This document shows, piece by piece, positions 38,647 to 50,036 of a stretch of 64,000 bases of DNA (position 1 is its first letter; every line of letters starts with the position of its first letter). Origin of the DNA: Talinum fruticosum (taxonomy: Eukaryota > Streptophyta > Magnoliopsida > Caryophyllales > Talinaceae); NCBI GenBank assembly GCA_021018815.1, contig JAITYX010000016.1, positions 3,177,001 through 3,241,000 on the forward strand, given 5' to 3'. The position numbers were made by a program, and so were the translations under genes. The notes under the pieces were generated by a model that worked only from the letters and a program-made list of their open reading frames with translations, did no database searches and had not been told where the DNA came from.

Positions 38647-41609
38647 AGCTAGCTACATAAGGATCAAGGGTGGTGTTAAGCCACTCAGCGATTGCGTGTC
38701 AACTATATTTATGTACCAACAATTACGCTCTACATCTACTTAATATTTTCCAATTGTTCGGGTCTATTTACCGTTATTGCTCTGATGAACTTAGTGGCTA
38801 AATAATCTCAACGTGTTACATAAGGTAAATATTGTATAATTGTTCGGTTTTCCGCAATTTTTCCATCTCTCTGTGTAAATAGCCCAATATTGGTTCACAA
38901 TCAATAACACCTTTACCATCTAAACTAAGGATGAATGGGAGAATGCCATACATGGATGCAAGATTATTAGAATCAAGATCCTAGTTAAAATCAATGGGAA
39001 TTGTTATAGTCGAAATCGTAGAATCGGATCAAGGATCGAGAGATTCTAATATTTGTTTGTAATAATCAAACTTTTTTTATAAAAATAAAAATCTTTGTAA
39101 ATATTTATAAAAAATTTAATTCACCTATACTTTGTTGAAAATTTTAATAGAAAAGTATATTGTTCTCAAATATAATTATGCACGAGCACTTTATGAAATT
39201 GATTGAGAATCATGAATCGAGTTGTAGGATCATAGAATCGTGTTACGATCCTAGCATAGATTTTGGGAACTAAATTAAAATCGTAAGATTTTAATAAATT
39301 TAAGATTTTAATGGGAGTTAGATTAATCGATAGAGAGTTTTCAAATTTTAGAATCGTAGAATCATAAAATCCGATTCGAAGTTTAATTACATGGCATTGA
39401 TGGATGGTAAGGACCACCATATTGACTATCATGAGGTCTTGTCTTGAAGTTGGTAAAGTAATAGGTTTTTCCCTTGACTCATTATTTATTTTTCCATGAG
39501 AAACAACCTTGAAAGAGTACATATTTATCTCATGAATTTAAACTATGTCAGTGTTAATTAGCTTAAATGATACAAATTTTTAGAAATTGTTACCGAATAT
39601 TTGACTACAACTCCTACTTACATATTTTTCCCCCTTTTGGCTAAATCAAACTAAATGTAATGAATTATATCTTATTCTTAAACACAAACTTCGCAAAATA
39701 TTCGGTCACTGTCCGTACCTCTATTTTATTTTGTTCTTGGTAAGTCTTGTACGTGACTAAACCAATCAACGTACAAATTAGTAGTCGTGCGCATAATCAT
39801 CCTAATAGAGGATATATAGGACTAAATATGTAATTTTATTTATATAAAATTTTACTATGTATACGAGGCCAAACGTCCAAATTTAAGTAAGGCATCTTAC
39901 CATTAAATCTCACATGCACGTGGCTAGGGCTATCTCACGTTGAACTTTGCCTTCTGCTGCTGCTTGCTTCCTGGTATATAGCAGACATACATAAATTAGA
40001 CTTGTCAATTTTCTTATTTTAAGAAGCTTATATTTTTTTTTCAAAGTTGTCATCTTATGAGTATTAACTGTTTTTATAAATTTTATCAGTCCGACAGTCT
40101 CTTAATCCGTTGGACATTTTCCGTCGTTATTTTGTTCCATTTTTATAGTGATATGCATATATAGCTCATTTCAATTGCATTCCTTGAAATAGCAACACAT
40201 TCTGAGAGTTGTCATAGAAAAATTTTAATCTTAACATCCATCTTCCATATTTAATAAGCCTCTATCGACATATTATACTATGAAAATCAATGTAGCTTCT
40301 TTTTTTTTTTTTGGGGGGAGGGTAAATACTAGAATATTAGTTAACCCTTATACCAGGATAAATGATATAAAGTTACAACATGATATCATATACCCATATA
40401 GTAGTAAATTTCGTCATAAATTGGCCATAATCAGAAATACCACCAAACAAAACATGTGTTCTTTTTAAAAAAATTTTTTAAAAATCAAAACATGTGGTTA
40501 TCACGAAATTGGAAATATTTAATCCCCTTTTTGAATTGAGTCATGTTTGAAATTTATTATTATCCAATTCTTTATAAAAAGTAATGACAAGATGTCACAA
40601 TATGACTTCACACCCTTTCTCCGCTCTTCAAATTCAATACAAGGACCGATTATAGGGACAATATGGGGTCAATTGTATCCCCTTTTTAATATATCATCTT
40701 TGATAACCTATCATGGAACCCTAAATTAAGTTAGTTTAACCTTTGATAGAATGTAATCCACCTTACAATAATCTATAGTTGTTTACAGTTTATTATAATT
40801 TTTTATAATTAATTTTATAATTATTTTACAATTCCTTACAACTTCTAACAATTCTTTACCGTTATTTAAAATTCCTTACAACCTTACAACTTATAATTTA
40901 TAATCTTACAATTACTCATAGTTAAATGAAGTAGGCCGGCCTTTACTATAGAATCTAACTCTAGCTTCGAGTTTTCTGATAAGTGCTGTTTTTTTTTTTT
41001 TATAATTTCGGACATGTTCCTGTAGATGGATTAATGCCTCAGTTAGCAAAAGTCTCTCTTCTCCATGGGACTACCCCTAAGTCTTTTCTTGATAGGGTTA
41101 CATGCGTGAATATAATTGAACGTGGGGTTGCATCAAAGTGCATGCATCTTTCAACCATTTCAGTGAGCTTTTGATTCAGTTTATCCAATACTCTCTCTCT
41201 CTCTAGGCTGGCGGTTCCTTCAGATACGTAGGGGCTGTTTCTTGGACGAGAGTGGGAAAGGGTAAGTGAGTTAAGAGTATGTGGATGAACAAGAGTGAAT
41301 TTTTTTAGCAAAAGGAGTGGGTGTATGTGGAAAGGAGTGGAACGATCGAGGGTAAATTTTATATTAACAAGTCCGAATTTTTCTGAGAAGAATACTTGAG
41401 AATGAATAAGAGTGAGTAGGACTGGAAAATCCACACCCATCCACCCTAAAGAGAGCATGCTTTTTTGGTGGTGTCATTTTTTGTTGCTTTAATGTGAAGC
41501 TTTATAGATTGCTCTGCTTTAGCCCGGTACTCGCAGTTGCACTACTTTGGCAATTCTATTCCCACCCTCAATAATCGAGAAAACCATTAAATCAACTCCA
41601 TCATTCTTC
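38647..41609. other. Spacer between copies D and E
   Basis: Non-coding for the most part. 38960-39380 is rich in GAATCGTAGAATC-like repeats. 40760-40920 has many ACAATTCCTTACAA-like short units. A 63-codon frame at 40983-41174 follows a T-run and looks locally coding, but I cannot name it. 41205-41460 may be a worn MITE. Confidence 0.4.
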
Positions 41610-41616
41610 TATAAAT
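41610..41616 (+). promoter_or_regulatory. TATA box of copy E
   Basis: TATAAAT in TTCTATAAATTGATGAGCAA, identical over 20 bp to copy C's block, 50 bp before the ATG. Confidence 0.75.
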
Positions 41617-41659
41617 TGATGAGCAAATATGAGGTAAAGAAGACACCAAGAGAAACCCA

Positions 41660-44364
41660 ATGGAGATAAACACGAAACGTGTGATTCTAGTTTCTCTCAT
41701 CCTCCCATCTCTTTTCTTTGGTGGTGTTTCTGTATCCATAGAACGCGATGATCCTGAGCATACTCACCGTGAAAGACCTATGCATTTTGTGCTGGTTCAT
41801 GGGGCTTGCTTAGGAGCATGGTCTTGGTACAAGCTGGTTCCACCATTAAAATCACATGGCCACAATGTCACCGCCATTGATTTAGCCGCTTCTGGGATCA
41901 ATCCCACTCATGACAAAGAGATCCGATCCTTCTCAGATTACTCTAAGCCACTGATGGATTTCATGGAATCCATTCCATCAACCGAGAGGGTCATACTAGT
42001 TGGCCATAGCTTAGGGGAGCTTCCATATCTCAAGCTATGCAGCTTTTCCCTGAGAAGGTCTATGTGGGTGTCTTTCTGACAGCCATTATGCCTGGCCGCT
42101 CCCTCCCTCTTTCTGTTATTCTTCAAAAGGTAATTCAAAATCCGTACGTACCCCCATGCATGCACAAACCAAAAACAAAGGCATTTTATTTAGGGTTTGG
42201 ACGTCTCTAAGTCAATGTGTTCTTATTTTTTGGAACGATAAGTTTAAATTACCTTATTAAGATCCCATCTCAAGACACCCAGCTAGGCTCGACAGAACTA
42301 GGGCCACTATAGCATGGGCACAAAGGCCTGTTGAAGCCTATCAACAATTCTCAAGTAGAGAAACGTTACTCCTAGCCTCTTGGTATATTCGATCTCAGGT
42401 GGTAAGTGTGACTCATTTTCAGATGCCAACCAGGTTAACTCGTGGTAGTTTTGATTAAATGTAGTTGTATTTATAACAGAATGATCTACAAACAAATACT
42501 AAAAGTTTTATTGTATAAATTAAAAAAATAAAAGAAAGAGGTTAGTCTCATATAGAGAAAACTAATTTTTGATGCAATCACCTCATCTAGTGCAAGGAAT
42601 GCAAGTTAAAAATAAAATCGGTTAGGAAAGTCATATGAACAAAGCGGTACGATGGAATACTACCACCATTTATTTGATACATCAAAGGGCTATATGCATT
42701 GGAATAGATTATTGCTATTATTGTTTTTATTTAACTGACTAAATATTAATATCATTTTACAGTTAATAATAAGGATGTGGTTATAATGGTTGTCGTCATA
42801 TTACAACTATTATAATTAGGAGAAATTTAGTCATAGATATGTCCTATCTAGATCTTGACCATCCATAGTTTTTATATTAAGAAAATAAAATCATATTTTT
42901 TATCATTATCAAAAACATTTATAATTCTTAAGAAAATAGAATCTTAGCTTATATGAAATGCTACCAAATACCAGTACAATTAATTGTCTTAATCAATTTT
43001 TTAAAAAAATTATTTTATTTTTAAAGTTTATTTTCTTAATTTAATAAAAGTAAAAATATGAATGACTGTAATTGATTTAATACATAAAGGAAACTACGGT
43101 GGTTGTCATGGTTGCAGTATATCGACAATCATTATAACTTTTTGACAATAATAATATTGGTCAAAATTACAAAATCTATATATATGTATATATTATAAGA
43201 TGCGGTTATAGAGGTTATTGCCATATTACAACCATCATAATTAGAAGAATCTTAGCCATATATGTGTCCTATCTAGATCTTGACCATCCATTATTTTTAT
43301 ATTTAAAAAATAATATTATATTTTTATCAATTACAAAAATATTTATAATTCTTAATAAAATAGAATCTCAACTTTTACATTCTATTCTTTAAGAAATGAG
43401 TTTTTTTTTTGTTTTTTTGTGCAGAAGAGGGGCTATGCCCCATAAATCTTTATTATCTAATGAATTTGGGCCAAGTGGTGCCTACATTGTCTGCAAAATA
43501 AAATTCCATAATGGGAAAGAAGTAATTAAACACTACCAAACACCACTGCCATAAGTTATCTTAATCAAAATTTTAAAAAAATATTTTATTTTTAAAATTT
43601 ATTTTCTTAATTTCATATAAAAGTAAAAATTATGAATGATTGTGATTGATTTAATTTATATGTACAGTTAGGATTGAAGGAAATTATGGTAGTTGTCGTA
43701 GTTATAGTATATTGACAATCACTATAACTTTTTGATATTATATATATATGTCTTCTATTGGTTTGGACATTAAAATTGTTTATGAAAATATAATGTGCAT
43801 ATAGATTTTGAATAAATTTGATTCCACTCACTCTATAAATGAAATGAAGGCGGTGAGCAAAGTGGGCATAACATTAGACAACAAGCTCATCTATGATGAA
43901 GGCCTCAACAGTCCTCCCACCACTTTGATTATTGGCCCCAAATACTTATCCCAAGTAATCTATCAATACAGCCCATCTGAGGTAATTAATTATTTAATTT
44001 AATTTAATTTAATTTAATGGAGAAAAAAACTAAATATATTTTCCACAATTAAAGAAAATTAACCTAAGTATATATTTATGTTGACTGATAGGATGGAGCT
44101 CTTGGAGCCATGTTGTTTCGACCACATCGATTGACCAGTGGAAACGAGTTGGTGTTTTCGAAAGCCAAATACGGGTCAGTGAAACGGGTTTTTATTATTT
44201 CTGAAAAGGATCAAGTTTTACCCTTGAAGTTCCAAGAGTGGATAGTCAAGGAAAACCCTCCTAATCGGGTTCAGATAATTAAAGACTCGGATCATATGGT
44301 TATGATATCTCAACCTGCTCACCTGTTGGCTCATTTATTGGACATTGTTCGAGACTTCTCCTAA
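41660..44364 (+). CDS. Methylesterase-family alpha/beta-hydrolase, copy E
   Basis: Exons are 41660-42129, 43850-43981 and 44092-44364, giving about 291 aa. The N-terminus is a signal peptide (residues 5-24), then [16 protein letters not shown] and DLAASGINP. The nucleophile elbow GHSLGG needs one G added to the run 42014-42017. Exons 2 and 3 are open; the Asp (SEKDQV) and His (SDHMVM) are kept, but the usual Gly before SDH is Asp. Exon 3 begins with GALGAMLFRP in place of the usual ALAITLVRT, so the cap-proximal segment has diverged. Intron 1 (1720 bp) is swollen by a 425-bp tandem duplication and other insertions. Confidence 0.88.
42772..43745 (+). repeat. Direct repeat of about 425 bp in intron 1 of copy E
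   Basis: GATGTGGTTATAATGG at 42774 and GATGCGGTTATAGAGG at 43199 start matching stretches. Both continue through CATATTACAACNATNATAATTA, GTCCTATCTAGATCTTGACC and later a GTTGTCGTAGT-like part. The second unit carries an extra insertion at about 43395-43515. Confidence 0.75.
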
Positions 44365-46294
44365 TCTATTCAAAAAGGCCTTGGAATGGCCGCTCTCGAC
44401 CTGAAAACCTAGCCTTTGTGTATCACTACGTAACGATTGTCACTTGTTCAGTTACATCGTCAGGGTTCAAATCTTAATAACCTCCAATTTCCTTGTTAGG
44501 AAATTTGATGGTGTGGCTCGGAAGTCTTCGGACTTGGACGTCAATGTATTCCATGGTATGGTATGTAAATGTTCTTGTTTTTCTTTTCTTATCTTTAATT
44601 ATTTTTGTAACTGTTGTGTTATGTTGAACTCTTATACTTTGAGTAAATCTATCAATCGAAAAAAATGGTTTGTAATGTATGTATTTTAATTAATTATATT
44701 ATGTTGTTTGCCTCTTGCTGCTTCCAAAATTCACCTTCGTATTTTGGATTGGATGTGAGTAAGTTGAGCTTCCATGCTTCTAATAAATACGAGCTCTTTA
44801 TTTCGCCCTTGATAAACAAAATTTAAGCAAATATTGTAATTTTTATTTTTTATTTATTCATATCAAATGTACATATATGACATATCTACCTTTATATTTA
44901 TACCCTCTAAATATTATTAAACGATCATAAGCTTTCGATGCATGCTTTCTAATGCTTGAACATGTTTATAATTGATCGATCTTATGCATCAACAATGTAT
45001 TTTGAGTCCATTGCATATATATACACACACACACATGGTTAATAATGAGCTCGGATAATAAATACAACTTAATTCACTAAAGGAAAGTTTTACTACTCGT
45101 TTATACACTGTAACATTTAGCTTCAATATTCTAATGTACCGTTAGATATATGTGTGTGTATGTATATAATTTGTACCTTTATTTACACCAAATTCTAATG
45201 GATGGCATTTTGAAGTTTGGGAATGGATTCTTTCAAGATGTGTAAGTATATGGCCTTGTCAAGCACGATAGGTATAGTTTGGTAAGCCACAAAGACATGC
45301 AAGTCGTATAGTATATGCCCCAAATTAAACATTCAAGAATAAAGTCTCTCGAGTAGCTTGGAAATTTGGTGCAAGCTAAAGGAATAGTACTACAACCCAA
45401 ACTCAAGAGAAAAGTAATATTCCAATGGAACACTCAAAGCTGTCCACTAATTTCATAAGTTTGGTCTACAACCTGGAATATCCACGTATGGATGCTCCCT
45501 ATCATCGGTTTTATCGGTAGACTCAACAAGAATGAGAAAAGGAATCAAAACACCAGTTGAAAGTAGGACGATACTCTCGTATTCAAATTAAGGACGGTAA
45601 CAAAATGATCATTCAAGTACTTCAAATGAAAATTCAAATACCTTGAGAGATCTAAACTCTTCTTTAAGATATTTCTATTTAGTTACAAACATTCAGTAAG
45701 ATTGAAATGTATTTAAAAAGGTAATGATATAGTAGATTGACTTGCCATGACGGATCTAGCTTAAATTTTTTTGTGGGGTCTATTTACTCTCTTATAGTAA
45801 AATCTTATAAAAAATTATGGGTTTTTAATACAAAAAATTATATATTATTGGGTCTTATATCTTTTTTCCTTATTTATAAAACGTGCAATATTGGATTTTT
45901 TTTTTTTTTTGTTTTTATGGCATGTATATATCATTAATTTTAATCTAACTAGCATGTCCGCCTAATTATTGATTTCCTCCAGCATTTTCTCAATGCATTG
46001 TATAAAATGAGGAAGTCGTTGACATTTTTAGTACTACCTCGTACTTTTTAATATTTTAATTAAAAAATGAAAAACACTAACTTACAATCCGTACTAATTT
46101 TATGTTTATATAGTACCGTATTAATTATTTTAGTGCCCTTACGCATTGAAATTATTATAATTAGGTGAAAAATCGGTCAAATTCACGTTTTTTGGTTTGA
46201 GTAATATGAGGGGTAATGAACTACCTTGATAGAACTTCTCAAAATCGTATTTATAGGTCTAAACGTGATCGCATTTCCCTTGGAATTTTTATTT

Positions 46295-46344
<50 letters not shown>

Positions 46345-47706
46345 TGTTATTTTAATTTTTGTGGGATCTAAAAATTATTGTCCAAAAACTCAATGGACTA
46401 ATATATAATTTGTTCTTAAAACAATCACATAACAATTTCTAATACTACATTTTTTAAATTACCATTTCAACCTCTTCAACCATAAATATAAACTCGTGGT
46501 TGATTGGTTAATTCCTTAACAAATATTTTAATATAAAATTACAACACGAAAAAATATATTTTCGAGTCATCATAATTAATTTATTTAAATTTATATATTT
46601 GCTACATTACATTAGTGTAGAATCGGTGTCTATCAAATTAGTGTGTTTAATGTGGTTGTTTTTGATAAAATATATATATTTGTTTCAATATTAATTGATA
46701 GAAATTTAAGTATTAATCTGACAAGAATATACGCTGCATGACGACGTATTATGAATCATGTATGACGTATTGGCAAAACGAAAAAATGAATCAGGTATGA
46801 CGTTGTCAAGTGGCCAACTTTGGGTCTTTTAATTTGCTGTGGTGGGACTCGTACTTACCGGTGGCGCATTTATATTGTGTCAATTGGCAAACTAGCGATT
46901 CGAAAAACGTTCTCGGTTCCTGTGGTGGGACTCGGACTTTATTTATATTTTGCAATGTGTCTTAACCCTTCACGTTATCAAGAAGTAAAAGAACATATCG
47001 CTCTTATTCCATCTGTTGAGAGGAAGACTTTTATCACTTAAAAAAATTAATTCCACATACACTAAAAATACACAATATACACACATAATCTTCAAATTCT
47101 AACATTCTTTGCAATAAAATATAATTTTATCGTGGTTCTCTATAGGTACACGCAAAAGGAGAAGAGAAAGAGAAGTTTTTGTCATCCTATACTATCAACG
47201 AACTTATCAATATATCATTAACCTTGATCACTATCTTAATATTCATGAACTACTATTTTTAACGTTTTAAGATAGTATTTTTTACAAATATATGCATTTA
47301 TATTTTTAAGGCATGTTCGAAATTACATAAAACCATCATCTATTTCTGTTTTCTATTCGTTTCTTCTCTTTTCTATTACTCGTTTCCGTTCATTTCTATT
47401 CAATTCTGTTTTTTATTCGTTTTGTTCGTTTTTGTTTTTGTTTGTTTTTAAGTAATTTCAAACAAACTCTTAATTTAAGTTGTTATTTACGACGTTGCTA
47501 CTTTTATTATCTTAAACATTTTCAATTATTAGCTCTACCATGTGCATAATTTTTATGTGTTTACTTTATTAATTGATAGTTCAACTACATTACTCCGCGC
47601 ATAACACGGGTTCATATTAATGGTAATAATAATAATGACATATGAGGTTGTTTAGAGTGTCTAAGTATATGTAAAAACGTGTAGTACGTAGTTAAGTCTG
47701 TTGTTC
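44365..47706. other. Spacer between copies E and F
   Basis: No supportable gene. It includes a TAA microsatellite. Around 46815-46940 the motif TGTGGTGGGACTCG occurs twice within 110 bp. 47340-47450 is a TTCGTTT-rich stretch complementary in style to 24655-24790. At 47592 GCGCATAACACGGG recalls a Helitron-type end, too weak to call. Confidence 0.4.
46296..46341. repeat. (TAA)n microsatellite
   Basis: About 15 uninterrupted TAA units. Confidence 0.95.
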
Positions 47707-47713
47707 TATAAAT
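47707..47713 (+). promoter_or_regulatory. TATA box of copy F
   Basis: TATAAAT in GTTCTATAAATTGATAAGCA, 61 bp before the ATG; same block as copies B, C and E. Confidence 0.7.
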
Positions 47714-49137
47714 TGATAAGCAAATACAGGGCAAAGAAGACATACATAAACCAAGAGAAACCATTTGAACCCCATGAAGATAATTTTGATTTCTCTCGCG
47801 CTCACATGTCTAACTTTCTTTGGTGGTGTTTACAGTAATGACCATGAAGAACCTAAGCATTTTGTGCTGGTTCATGGGGCTTGTTTAGGAGCATGGTCAT
47901 GGTACAAGCTCATTCCACCAGTGAAATCGAATGGCCATAACGTGACAGCCATTGATTCAGCCGCTTCTGGGATCAATCTTTTACGCGATAATGAGGTCCG
48001 ATCCTTCTCAGATTAATCTAAACCACTGATCGATTTCATGGAGTCTATGCCCTCGACCGAGAGAGTCATACTAGTTGGACATAGCTTTGGGGAGCTGCCA
48101 TATCTCAGGCTATGGAGCTCTTCCCTAAGAGGGTCTTTGTGGGTGTGTTTATAACTGCTGTTATGCCTGGCCCCTCTCTCCCTCTTCCTGATATTCTTCA
48201 ACAGGTAATTTAAAACCTAGCTCCAACACTTCAAAGTTCTTGGATTATAATCCAATAAATTCATATAATAATATTGGTGTCTTTTTACAATTAACAATTT
48301 AAAGTAGCGATCTTTTTTTTTTTTTTTGATAGGAAGACGGAGATTTTATTAACACGAAGAATAAATATCGTTACAAAACCTCTAAAGCAACCAGATCAAT
48401 TTTGTTTATGTTATTTCTAAGATCATCTATTTTTCAATACAATTTTGCGTAAAAATTCAATGAAGAGATGATGTAATACATTTTAAGGTAATATTAATTT
48501 TGACGGATGTGATATTGTTTGGTTGAATTTAATTAATCTTATAATCTAAAGACATTTTTAAGTTGAGTATTTCCATTATCTCAATTAAAAAACTACCTTA
48601 TAATAACCCTAACAATTATCACAAATTGTATAATCACCATAATGTGCAACACACAATATTTATTTTTGTATTTGGTTTTTCTAATTAAAATGAAAGTTAT
48701 ATGATAAGTAATTTATTTATATATATCTAGTTTTTGTATCTATGCATCCTTATGGTCCCCCATTAATCGTATGAAACCTATGGTGGAAAAATATGTGGCA
48801 TATCTACTAGTAACATCAATATTTCTTACCAATTTGAAAAATTTTTGAGGATCGAAGTTTATGTTAATATAGCGTAATGTCAGTTCTTTAGTGCTAGGTT
48901 GTGTCTTATTTTAAGATAAATTTTTATATATTAATAATATATTTAGATATTACGTAGAGAAAGACGTTCAATTAGCAGGGAGATCGACAATGAAACAGAG
49001 AACTATATTTTTAAATGATAATTATTGTAAATTATATATTTATAGGATATAAGAATAAAATTATTATATTATAACATTGATAGTTATTTTTAAATGTGAT
49101 AGTTTCATGGCACTAACCTTTATTTGTTAGCTATTTA

Positions 49138-49139
<2 letters not shown>

Positions 49140-49204
<65 letters not shown>
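49140..49204. repeat. (AT)n microsatellite, about 64 bp
   Basis: Uninterrupted TA dinucleotides in intron 1 of copy F. Confidence 0.95.
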
Positions 49205-49207
<3 letters not shown>

Positions 49208-49932
49208 TTATTTACTTTTCTTTCATATATTTAGGGGTTTTTATGGTTGCTTTTTGTATTTAAGTAGTTTTTTTTATTTGATAATATTAAGGTAAAGTTT
49301 ATTCATGAGCAAGCAAATAACTAATTTAGTAAAATATTATTAAAGTATCTTATTATTTTTATTTAGTATGCCTATTGATTTTCTACTTTACTATTCATAA
49401 TTAAAATAGTCTCCTTCTAAAAACATTAATTGTATTTTCTGTGATATTATTTTTCTTTCTCTGTGATCATATTTATATATACCTTTAAAAAATAATATTT
49501 ATTTATTATCTATGTGTATACTCTTATAAATTATAAATTAATTTTAAAATAAATTTATGTGATAAATTTAAACAAAAAGGAAGATAAGTCAAAATATAGG
49601 ATTTGAAAAAATTATAAATAAGTTTTTTAAAAGAAGTCACTGTAAATATTATGTTGTTCACATGTGTCTCACATGCTTTTAAGGTGTTGATGATAATGTT
49701 TTGTAGTTTAAAGCAACATTCAACAGTTTGTACCACTACAAAAATTCATCAAAGTAGTGACGGAAATAGTTTGACGGGTAATCCGATGAGAACCGACAAT
49801 ATGCTTCTTTTTTTAATATGACAGACAGTCCGATAGGTTGATTAATATTTAATTAAGAAGTATTATATATTGTACATGAAGCCTATTCATTATATTTCTT
49901 AAAAATTAATACATGCACTATGAATCTAGAAA

Positions 49933-49963
<31 letters not shown>

Positions 49964-50036
49964 TATTTTCAAAGATGAATATTGAGTTTTGAGATTGTCT
50001 CATAAGTTGCTATTAAATGTTACATTCATCAGTTGA

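Noticed and set aside
41039..41458. 139-codon minus-strand frame upstream of copy E
   Set aside because: It covers a probable MITE and the reverse of a more coding-like plus-strand stretch; no recognisable domain.
46820..47041. 73-codon frame with repeated TGTGGTGGGACTCG
   Set aside because: The repeat suggests local duplication of non-coding DNA; no domain and no splice signals in place.
47592..47606. GCGCATAACACGGG hairpin-like sequence as a second Helitron end
   Set aside because: The stem is poor and no CTRR end follows at the right distance.
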